Shown: positions 56,659 to 64,000 of the stretch, in pieces | Layout of the letters: every line of letters begins with the position of its first letter | Position numbering within the stretch: position 1 is the first letter of the stretch | Source: Chitinophaga sp. LS1 | GTDB taxonomy: Bacteria > Bacteroidota > Bacteroidia > Chitinophagales > Chitinophagaceae | NCBI RefSeq assembly: GCF_034274695.1 | Contig: NZ_CP128362.1 | Span: forward strand, 1,116,001 to 1,180,000 | Direction: 5' to 3' | DNA: 64,000 nt | Program-made: the position numbers and the translations under genes | Notes under the pieces: generated by a model | Database searches by the model: none | The model's input: the letters and a program-made list of their open reading frames with translations, nothing else | Told to the model about the DNA's origin: nothing

Positions 56659-56728
56659 CCCTATTCAAACCCGGTAAAGTTATTTTTAAGACAATATCTA
56701 CTTTCCCACTTATCCGAAAACCACAACT

Positions 56729-59551
56729 ATGAGTGCTGTTCTTGAACAAAAGGCGGTGTACGATATCAGCCTGGCATCCCGTATCAATAGTGAACCCGTT
56801 ATACCTGAATTAACTGATCCCTTCTGCCAGCAGGCAGGTGCCTTATTACAAGTACGGCTACAGTCAAAAGGAATTAATATCCAGCCCCGTGTTTTGCAAG
56901 ATCTGACAGATTGGTATGGTAAGATAATTGCCCGGTTGACAAACAACCTGCTTATTCAACGCTATTCCAGTTTCTTCCTGTCTGTATATCCGTTCTGGAG
57001 ACCGAAAAACACAGCTCCTGGAGATTGTGAACCCGATGCATCCAGAGAAAAACTGGATGAATATATAATATGGGAAAGTGAACAAAACTTATTTTCCGGC
57101 AATGAAAACTATCCGGAGTTAACCCGCCTGCTTACACTCGCACAACAAAACTGGCTGACAGTTATCGAAGAACTCTTCGACAGGATACAGTTGCATGGTA
57201 AAGATGGCATCCCTGCTTTACATAAATTAACAGCCATCAGTTTCGGAATTTCTGATCCGCATGATCAGGGAAGAACGGCAGCGATACTGGAATTCGGAGA
57301 GGTAAAGATGGTGTATAAGCCTCGTTCACTGGATGGTGAATATGGATGGAATTACATATTGGATTACCTGATGGAGAAGGGGCTTCATTATGATTTCTTT
57401 TTACCCGGCGTATTAAATTTCGCGGGCTATGGGTTTATGGAATTTGTAGCACCTACGACCTGTCATGATCCGAAACAGGTAGCTGACTGTTATGAAAAAT
57501 ACGGCGCCATACTGGCGGTAGCACATGCTTTTGGTACATATGATCTGCACCACGAGAATATCATTGTACAAGGCGATAGTCCTGTCGTGATAGATGCAGA
57601 GCCATTATTCAGGTGCCTGTTAGCCAACTCTGAAACAGGAGAGAAACGATTACAACTGGATCGCAATATATCGCTGGAAAATATAGAATCGAGTGAATCG
57701 GTGATGGATATTGGGATGTTGCCACATACTATTTTGAGTCAGTTGGATAAAGATGGGAATAAGCATGTAGAGTTTATAGCAGGTGCCCTGCATGCCTTTG
57801 GCAGTGAGCCGATGAAGGAATTTGTATTTTGTGGAAGGGGATCGGACAATCTACAATTATTGGAGAAATGGTTTACGGCAGCGACCATTCCTAACCTGCC
57901 TTCATTGAATGGAGCACCACAATTACCCAAAGAATATTTACCCGAAATAGAAAAGGGGTTCCGTAACGCACATCAGTTTCTTTTAAAACACAGACAGGAG
58001 ATCTTATATAAAGATAAGATGCTGGACCAGTTGCGTCACCTGAATTTACGGCTGTTATTGCGCCCCACAGTACAATATGGCGTAGTATTTATCCGCAGCA
58101 TCAGTATACAATTATTGAGATCATACGAGCTGCGCAGACAAAAGATCATCGACGATTTAAGGATCCTGGGACAGTTGAGACTCGATGCGATTGATAACAT
58201 TGAATTACATGAAACTGCAGGTATTTTAAATGGAGACATCCCCCGCTTTGATGTCCTTGCAGGTGGTACAAGTGCTTATGATACCAATTTGCTCTTTTCT
58301 CCCATAGAAATGGCAAAGCAGCGTTTTGAGCGCATCAACGAAAAAGAACTGGAACTACAGGTCGTTACTATCAAAGAAAAGATCTCAGAACAGTCACTAA
58401 AGGGACAACCCGCATTTGGCATTATTGAGTCGATCGTAAATGCGACGATCTGGAAAGATGGTATTCCATCCTGGGCATATACAGCTTATGCACCAGGTTA
58501 TGGCTGTACCATGGTGCATTCTGACCCGGAAGCGCTGTATGATGGCGTACTAGGCACAGCAGTGGCTATCGCAGAAGCAGGTAAACTGGCTAACAATACA
58601 TCCTGGATGGAGCTTGCGCTGCAAGCGATTCGTCCGCTTTCAAATCCAATCAGTGTAAACAGAGGAGGTGGCCTGGCAAGAGGTCTTGGCGGGGTTATCT
58701 ATGGCATGATCAGGATTGCAGAAGCGACCAATACACCTGAAAATATACAACTGGCAAAATCAATTGCCATCAAACACTACAAAGAGATATTTGCAAAAGA
58801 AGAGCTGGATGAAATACTACACGGTCGTGCCGGATTTTTATTAGCTATGATCGCCTTGTACAAAAGACAGCCAGATTCTTTGCTGGAAACAATCATAGAA
58901 GAAACTGCGCAAACACTCATCACCCGATCTGTCTCTCATGAAAGAGGTACCTGTTGGAAAGTATTAGATGGACACTCTCTTCCCAACATCAGTCACGGCA
59001 CCTCCGGAATGGCTATGGCACTGGCTCGCTGGTATGAATTATCTGGTGACGCAAAAGCAAAAAGTGTACTGCTGGGTGCTATGGAATACGATAATTCATT
59101 CTGGGATACGACAGAAAGTGGTTGGATAGATGCACGTGTAGCTTTCTTACAGGAAGAGCAGAAAACAACCTGGACATGGTGTAACGGCCGGAGTGGTGGG
59201 TTACTTTCCAGACTGGCGGTATCACAGGCAATAGGTACGCCATTTATCGATGACTATTCCCAACATGCATTGTGTGCCTCACATACCGACATCCTGCATG
59301 AATCGGCACCTGGCTTGTGTTGTGGTACAGCCGGGGCATTAGATACTTTATTGAAGATCAATGAATATTATCCTTCCGAAAAATTGCAATCGCATATATC
59401 GCAGGCGAATCGCCTGATCACTTCACATACACCTGATAGTCATTATTCCAATTTAATGCCTGCATTATTCACAGGTAGTGCAGGGTTGGCTTTTGCCATG
59501 ATGCGGGCTGCGCATCCTGACAAGGTACAGTCAATGCTATGGTTTGGATAG
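56729..59551 (+). CDS. lanM: Class II lanthipeptide synthetase LanM with CCG-type cyclase
   Basis: 940 residues. The N-terminal dehydratase (about 60-560, DUF4135-like lipid-kinase fold) has VKMVYKPRSLDGEYGWN and HAFGTYDLHHENIIVQGDSPVVIDAE, which hold the phosphorylation/elimination residues. The C-terminal LanC cyclase (about 600-940) has SHGTSGMA with H756, WCNGRSGG with C818 and GLCCGTAG with C864-C865. The C-C-G motif replaces the usual C-H-G; it marks ProcM-type enzymes that use three Cys for zinc and tend to be tolerant of different cores. It dehydrates Ser/Thr in the upstream precursor and closes thioether rings. No transport or protease gene follows. Confidence 0.93.
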   Translation: MSAVLEQKAVYDISLASRINSEPVIPELTDPFCQQAGALLQVRLQSKGINIQPRVLQDLTDWYGKIIARLTNNLLIQRYSSFFLSVYPFWRPKNTAPGDCEPDASREKLDEYIIWESEQNLFSGNENYPELTRLLTLAQQNWLTVIEELFDRIQLHGKDGIPALHKLTAISFGISDPHDQGRTAAILEFGEVKMVYKPRSLDGEYGWNYILDYLMEKGLHYDFFLPGVLNFAGYGFMEFVAPTTCHDPKQVADCYEKYGAILAVAHAFGTYDLHHENIIVQGDSPVVIDAEPLFRCLLANSETGEKRLQLDRNISLENIESSESVMDIGMLPHTILSQLDKDGNKHVEFIAGALHAFGSEPMKEFVFCGRGSDNLQLLEKWFTAATIPNLPSLNGAPQLPKEYLPEIEKGFRNAHQFLLKHRQEILYKDKMLDQLRHLNLRLLLRPTVQYGVVFIRSISIQLLRSYELRRQKIIDDLRILGQLRLDAIDNIELHETAGILNGDIPRFDVLAGGTSAYDTNLLFSPIEMAKQRFERINEKELELQVVTIKEKISEQSLKGQPAFGIIESIVNATIWKDGIPSWAYTAYAPGYGCTMVHSDPEALYDGVLGTAVAIAEAGKLANNTSWMELALQAIRPLSNPISVNRGGGLARGLGGVIYGMIRIAEATNTPENIQLAKSIAIKHYKEIFAKEELDEILHGRAGFLLAMIALYKRQPDSLLETIIEETAQTLITRSVSHERGTCWKVLDGHSLPNISHGTSGMAMALARWYELSGDAKAKSVLLGAMEYDNSFWDTTESGWIDARVAFLQEEQKTTWTWCNGRSGGLLSRLAVSQAIGTPFIDDYSQHALCASHTDILHESAPGLCCGTAGALDTLLKINEYYPSEKLQSHISQANRLITSHTPDSHYSNLMPALFTGSAGLAFAMMRAAHPDKVQSMLWFG

Positions 59552-59621
59552 GGGTGATCTGGTTTTGCCATAAATGATATTTGGCTGCGCATCCAGATAT
59601 GATTTGATTTGAATCGCATAA

Positions 59622-59870
59622 TCAGCTTTTTTTATAAGGGATCGAACGTATATGATGATCTTTATCATCCATACCTTCTACATGTCTTTTTTCATGATCG
59701 GGTATGCTTTCATACGCTACTTTTAGGCGTGCTATATCTTCTTCTGCCGAACTTACATAGAGGATGAACTCACCAAGTTTAAACACAATTGATTACTAAT
59801 TGATTCATTTTTTGTTTCGATTCTTCTGCTGATTTCATTTCAAAAACATGATAATCAATATCTTTTTGAA
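59622..59870 (-). pseudogene. Remnant of a small unknown gene downstream of lanM
   Basis: Minus-strand sequence reads FKLGEFILYVSSAEED ... LKVAYESIPDHEKRHVEG ... IRSIPYKKS in one frame (about 59786-59622). A preceding stretch DIDYHVFEMKSAEESKQK is in another, with a stop and frameshift between. Codon use looks coding, so this is probably a decayed small gene. No family recognised. Confidence 0.45.
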
Positions 59871-59992
59871 TTACAGTCTATCACAGTAATATCGCAGGTT
59901 TCAAGGCTAAATGTCATAAAAAAACAGTTGTTACTAAACTCCGATCTCTGCAATAAGTAAGTGATTAAAGACCAACTAAAATTGTTTGTTTT

Positions 59993-60462
59993 TTGAATGA
60001 ATACGTTACTGTATTAAATGAGATCAAGAAAAAAGTCCAACAAGCCCAATTAAAGACAGTTATTGCAGCCAATAAACATATGCTGTTCCTTTATTGGGAA
60101 ATGGGGAATTACATTCTTAAGCACCAACATGAACAAGGTTGGGGGGCTAAAATAATTTCTCTCCTTGCAGCTGATTTGAAAAAAGCGTTTCCATCGGTCA
60201 AAGGTTTTTCTTCCAGGCACCTGTTGTATATGAAGCAATTTGCTGAGGCATATCCAATAACAATGCTGCAAACATATAACCAATTGGAGGAAGATACTTT
60301 TGCTCCTCTGCAAAGGCAAAAACGAAGTCATGGCTGAATATGCCTTAAAAGGCATTGGCCACCCCATCGGCGTAGCCGAATACCAACTCGCCAAAGCCAT
60401 CCCGGAAGAACTCAAATCTCAACTACCAGACATCTCAGACTTAGAAAACGAATTAAACTAAC
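59993..60462 (+). pseudogene. DUF1016/YhcG-type nuclease, internal deletion
   Basis: From a TTG start, NEYVTVLNEIKKKVQQAQLK ... FLYWEMGNYILKHQHEQGWG ... SVKGFSSRHLLYMKQFAEAYP is the N-terminal domain of DUF1016 (YhcG, PDDEXK nuclease family). After about 100 residues the match is lost and the frame ends at 60337. The next 120 bp in another frame encode the family's last residues: NEVMAEYALKGIGHPIGVAE, YQLAKAIPEELKSQLPDIS. Nearly the whole nuclease domain between them is missing. YhcG proteins occur in islands and restriction-modification loci; here it is a dead relic. Confidence 0.88.
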
Positions 60463-60471
60463 ACACTCCAA

Positions 60472-60500
60472 AAATAGTGCAGCAGGTTGCTGCACTATTT
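60472..60500. terminator. Bidirectional terminator-like hairpin
   Basis: AAATAGTGCAGCA and TGCTGCACTATTT form a perfect 13-bp stem around GGT, placed between the DUF1016 relic and the GH3 gene stop. Confidence 0.9.
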
Positions 60501-60524
60501 GGAAAATTCTGAAGGCTTATCCAC

Positions 60525-62891
60525 TTATTTTTCAAATGCTTTGTGGACCTTTTCTACTGTCAGCGCGTCATCCAGCGTGAAATCGGCTTGCTGGTGAATG
60601 TCCAGTGAAGAGCTACCCACCTTCACTGTATATTTTCCCGATTCCGCAACCCAGGCTTGCTGTGCTTCTATAAAGGAAGCCAGGTCTCTTGCCTGTAATT
60701 GTAATATCACGACTTCACTTTCACCGGGTTTCAGGACTTTCGTCTTGGCAAAAGCCTTCAGTTCTTCGTTCGGTTTGTCAATACTGTTATGAGGTGCGGA
60801 CAGGTAGAGCTGCACGACTTCCTTGCCTGCTACCTTGCCAGTGTTCTTCACTGTCACGGTAACGGTCAGTTTATCTTTATCCACTTTCAGATCGCTATAA
60901 GCAAAAGTCGTATAAGAGCCTCCATAGCCAAATGGATAAGACACCTTGATATTCTTAGTATTAAAATAACGGTAACCCACATAGATACCTTCTTCGTAAG
61001 TTACGTCAGTAGGATTGTCAGCAGGAGTACCGAGCCAGTTCTTTGCAGAAGGCGTCTCATCATACTTCACAGGGAACGTCATGGTCAGTCGGCCACTTGG
61101 GTTTACCATTCCGCTGAAGATGTCTGCTACAGAGTTACCCCCTTCCTGACCTGGTTGCCAGCTCAGTAAAATAGCATCTGGTTTATCTTTCCAGCTCGCA
61201 GTTTCAATTACACCGCCGATGTTCAGGATCACTACTACTTTCTTTCCTTTTGCATGGAAGGCAGTGGTCACATTTTCGATCAGCGCTACTTCATCTGCAG
61301 CCAGGTTGAAGTCCTCATCTACTTTTCTGTCGCCACCTTCGCCGGAGTTACGGCCAATGGTGATGATAGCCAGAGCATCGGTAGTTGCTTTCTTATCAAT
61401 GAGGGCTTTCTCCACATTCATCTCTTTCATACGTTGTGGCAGTGCCAGCAAACCATCTTTTACCTTGCGGAGAGAATCCTGGTAGTTCGCATTCTTTACA
61501 AAAGGAACATACAGTTGCTTCAGCTCCTGGTCCACTTTATAACCGGCATTGCTAAGTCCTTCTATCAGTGATACGGTGTACGCTTCATTCACATCACCAC
61601 TACCGGTACCACCTGCTATGAAGTTGTAAGAAGTAACCCCAAATGCAGCAATCTCTTTTGTCTTATTGGTATAAGGTAGCAACTGCTTGTCATTCTTTAA
61701 CAGGATCATACCTTCTGCTGCAGCCTGACGGGTGATGGCTGCGTGTGCTTTCAGAGCAGGTTTATTGCTGTAGGCATATTTCGCCATAGCCGGGGAGCGG
61801 AGTACAAAAGTGAGGATCCTTCTCAGGTCGGTATCTACTACTTGTTTCGTGAGACTACCACTCTTCATCGCATCGAGGATCGCTTGTTTTTGTGCTGGCA
61901 AACCCGGCATCAGCAGGTCATTGCCGGCAGAGAGCTGTTGTACTACATTGCTGGTGCCAGCTTTGAGTGCGCTAAAACCTGCATAACCACCAAACCAGTC
62001 AGTCATCACAAGCCCTTTAAAGCCCCATTCATCGCGTAGGATGTCGGTCAACAGATCTTTTCTTGCAGAGGTATAAGTACCATTGATCAGGTTGTAAGAA
62101 GACATCACTGTCCAGGGTTGAGATTCCTTCACAGCGATTTCAAAACCTCTCAGGTAGATTTCGCGCATGGTTCTTTCATCGATGTGTTCATTGATAGAAA
62201 GGCGATTCGTCTCCTGGTTGTTTGCCGCATAGTGTTTAATAGAAGTACCCACACCATTGGATTGCACCCCATTCACAATAGCAGCCGCCATCTTACCTGC
62301 AATCAAAGGATCTTCAGAATAATATTCGAAGTTGCGTCCACACAGCGGGTTACGCATAATGTTCAAAGCAGGTGCCAGTAATGCATCTACCCCATATTCC
62401 TTCACTTCCTGTCCCATTGCTCTGCCTACTTCCTCCAACAAAGGTGTGTTCCAGGTAGCAGCCAGTGCAGTACCTACCGGGAATGCAGTACAATAGAAAG
62501 TAGCTTTTGTATTCTCCCGGATAGGCTTGATACGCAGACCAGCAGGACCATCGGCTACAATCACCCCAGGAATACCCAGTCTTGGAATGGCGTAAGTACC
62601 ACCAGCAGCACCAGGCACCTTTCCTTCAATCGCACCTGCTACAGGAGTGAGGCCATCGAATCCCGGCATACCCGTGCCTATTAACATACTTGCTTTTTCG
62701 TCATCCGTCATCTTGCTGATCAGATCATCTATCCTGTCATTGATCGACAACCGTTCATCTTCATACCTGTCCAGCTTTCCATTGCCATTTAAATCCCTGA
62801 AGGTATACCCGTCAATTGTAATGACTGGTGGGGCAGGTTTCCAGCTAATAGCCAGCAATGCCACGGCACCAGTCAGTAAGATTTTTTTCAT
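60525..62891 (-). CDS. Secreted glycoside hydrolase family 3 (beta-glucosidase-like)
   Basis: 788 residues with a signal (MKKILLTGAVALLAIS). The N-terminal barrel has APALNIMRNPLCGRNFEYY and the nucleophile Asp in GLVMTDWFGGY. The alpha/beta sandwich and fibronectin III-like C-terminus (GKEVVQLYLSAPHN) follow. Its start is 11 bp after the stop of the GH42-type gene, so the two are one operon. Probably a periplasmic exo-beta-glycosidase finishing oligosaccharides. It differs from the GH3 at 34 kb in length and motif detail, so the two are not recent duplicates. Confidence 0.93.
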   Translation of the reverse strand: MKKILLTGAVALLAISWKPAPPVITIDGYTFRDLNGNGKLDRYEDERLSINDRIDDLISKMTDDEKASMLIGTGMPGFDGLTPVAGAIEGKVPGAAGGTYAIPRLGIPGVIVADGPAGLRIKPIRENTKATFYCTAFPVGTALAATWNTPLLEEVGRAMGQEVKEYGVDALLAPALNIMRNPLCGRNFEYYSEDPLIAGKMAAAIVNGVQSNGVGTSIKHYAANNQETNRLSINEHIDERTMREIYLRGFEIAVKESQPWTVMSSYNLINGTYTSARKDLLTDILRDEWGFKGLVMTDWFGGYAGFSALKAGTSNVVQQLSAGNDLLMPGLPAQKQAILDAMKSGSLTKQVVDTDLRRILTFVLRSPAMAKYAYSNKPALKAHAAITRQAAAEGMILLKNDKQLLPYTNKTKEIAAFGVTSYNFIAGGTGSGDVNEAYTVSLIEGLSNAGYKVDQELKQLYVPFVKNANYQDSLRKVKDGLLALPQRMKEMNVEKALIDKKATTDALAIITIGRNSGEGGDRKVDEDFNLAADEVALIENVTTAFHAKGKKVVVILNIGGVIETASWKDKPDAILLSWQPGQEGGNSVADIFSGMVNPSGRLTMTFPVKYDETPSAKNWLGTPADNPTDVTYEEGIYVGYRYFNTKNIKVSYPFGYGGSYTTFAYSDLKVDKDKLTVTVTVKNTGKVAGKEVVQLYLSAPHNSIDKPNEELKAFAKTKVLKPGESEVVILQLQARDLASFIEAQQAWVAESGKYTVKVGSSSLDIHQQADFTLDDALTVEKVHKAFEK

Positions 62892-62902
62892 ATATCAATG
62901 AT

Positions 62903-64000
62903 TTAATTGTTTTCAATAATTTTCACATCCCATGGCGCTAAGGTCAGGGTGCTTTTTTGATTCACTGCTTTTCCTGACAACAGTTCTTTGCCTGTTTCAA
63001 AAGGATAAGTCAATGTTTGTGGTGTGTCTGAATAATTAAACAAATAATGGATGATGCGGCCGGCTGGGTTCTTACCTGTTTTTGTAATGAGTGGGAAATG
63101 TAATTGATGTATGATTCCGGCATCCTGTGCACAATTCTCCATAATCTTTTCACAGAGTGCATTTCCTGGCATAAATGCGATATAAGTTGCCGTACCTTTA
63201 CCATATTGGTTACGTGTCACAGCGGCATATTGCCCCCATTGTGCATGGTCGTAATACGCGAGTACTTTGGCAGTAGTAGGTGTCACTAACTCCATCCAGT
63301 ATTTGATCTCATTGTCTTTTGCACCAAATGGGTCACCCTTCAAACCCACATGTTCAGGTACTACAAACTGGCTGTAGTAATTACCAGTTACCGCATTGAT
63401 GCCACCCGGTTGTGGTGTATAACGCACCTGTACATTCTCATTGGAGAAACCGCTTTTGAAAGTATAGACGATGTGACCACCATTCCCAACATATTTATTG
63501 AGTCGCTGTAAAAGGCTATCAGAAGCTGCGTACAAAGCTGGCACCACAATCATTTTATACTGATCAAGGTTATTGCTGGAAGGGTCGATGAAATCAACAC
63601 CAATATTCATACGATAGAGTGCATCATAAAATGGTCGCATGATATCATTGTATTTTTCGGGTGCCCCCCAACCAAAGCTGAAGGCATTAAAAGCGGTATT
63701 AGCTTCATTACTGAAAAATATGGCCACTTCATTCTTTTTGCTAAGATGCAGCAGGTCTTTACTCAGTCTATCAAAATCAGCCCCGATCGTGATGGCTTCA
63801 TTATAAGTAGGATTAGGTGCAAAGTCGTGACTCAACAATCCTTTCCAGTAGGTCTCCGCACTATTATGAATAGAAGCCCAGTGCCAGTAACTCACCATAT
63901 CCGCGCCACTGGCAAGATGACTAAAAGCCTGTAATCTTAACTGACCTGGATAAGGTGTCCAGTTGGCAAAACCCTGTGCTTCTGTTTCTATCACGAGATA
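62903..64000 (-). CDS. Beta-galactosidase, family GH42, C-terminal part (cut by window edge)
   Basis: The frame is open to the right edge (YLVIETEAQG ...), so the start is outside the window; the Met-like GTG near 63994 is internal. ETEAQGFANWTPYPGQLRL with HLASGADMVSYWHWAS matches the nucleophile region and third barrel strand of GH42 (E in VIETEAQG). The trimerisation domain (NEVAIFFSNEANTAFN ... VDFIDPSSNNLDQYKMIVVP) and a small C-terminal beta domain follow. It hydrolyses beta-galactosides and is translated with the GH3 gene downstream. Confidence 0.9.
   Translation of the reverse strand, partial: YLVIETEAQGFANWTPYPGQLRLQAFSHLASGADMVSYWHWASIHNSAETYWKGLLSHDFAPNPTYNEAITIGADFDRLSKDLLHLSKKNEVAIFFSNEANTAFNAFSFGWGAPEKYNDIMRPFYDALYRMNIGVDFIDPSSNNLDQYKMIVVPALYAASDSLLQRLNKYVGNGGHIVYTFKSGFSNENVQVRYTPQPGGINAVTGNYYSQFVVPEHVGLKGDPFGAKDNEIKYWMELVTPTTAKVLAYYDHAQWGQYAAVTRNQYGKGTATYIAFMPGNALCEKIMENCAQDAGIIHQLHFPLITKTGKNPAGRIIHYLFNYSDTPQTLTYPFETGKELLSGKAVNQKSTLTLAPWDVKIIENN

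Noticed and set aside
59552..59992. A second lanthipeptide precursor after lanM
   Set aside because: No NHLP-like leader or Cys-rich core in any frame; only a decayed minus-strand gene.
60050..60415. 121-residue minus-strand frame over the DUF1016 relic
   Set aside because: It is the shadow of the clearly recognisable plus-strand YhcG sequence.

Overview
The window comes from a Bacteroidota genome, most likely a Chitinophaga-like soil glycan degrader (Chitinophagaceae). The evidence is two ECF-sigma/FecR/SusC/SusD loci, type IX secretion C-terminal domains, Bacteroidota -7 promoter boxes, weak ribosome-binding sites, and many exported glycoside hydrolases. The genus is an inference; there is no rRNA here.

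1-17 kb is an accessory region. It opens with a divergent HxlR regulator/SDR pair, then a frameshifted type IX cargo gene and a decayed rhuM. These are followed by orphan exported proteins, pobA with an AraC regulator, and two identical tRNA-Pro(TGG) genes at 10.5 and 16.7 kb. Between the tRNAs lie two defence-like modules: an rloA/rloB (AbiL-like) pair killed by three separate lesions, and an intact pair made of a DprA-like protein and a RecQ helicase fused to a C-terminal ComF-like phosphoribosyltransferase. Five copies of a composite repeat (a strong hairpin, then a tRNA-acceptor/T-arm-like tail) all point the same way and cut 3-13 kb into one- or two-gene modules. A 5' fragment of a group II intron sits directly behind the terminator of the first tRNA.

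17-34 kb holds ordinary metabolism and stress genes with some repeats. They are a GH2 beta-galactosidase preceded by an 11-bp periodic array and followed by six 55-bp tandem repeats, a Bcr/CflA-type MFS pump, and a beta-hydroxyacid dehydrogenase. Next come Dps, an exported intradiol dioxygenase-like lipoprotein, a pirin-like protein, a TonB-type outer-membrane barrel, an orphan LytS-type kinase abutting an AraC remnant, and a GH28.

34-46 kb is a complete minus-strand polysaccharide utilisation locus: sigma, FecR, SusC with an STN domain, SusD, GH38 alpha-mannosidase, GH3. The GH38 suggests a mannose-containing glycan. 46-54 kb carries MsrB and a second sigma/FecR/SusC/SusD set whose only enzyme is a secreted metallophosphoesterase. 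60.5-64 kb is the end of a GH42/GH3 operon.

56-59.6 kb encodes a compact class II lanthipeptide system: a precursor with a nitrile-hydratase-like leader and a four-Cys core, a long hairpin, and a LanM whose cyclase carries the CCG zinc motif known from promiscuous ProcM-type enzymes. No transporter or leader peptidase is next to it. This system and the DprA/RecQ-PRTase pair are the strongest candidates for poorly described biology in the window.
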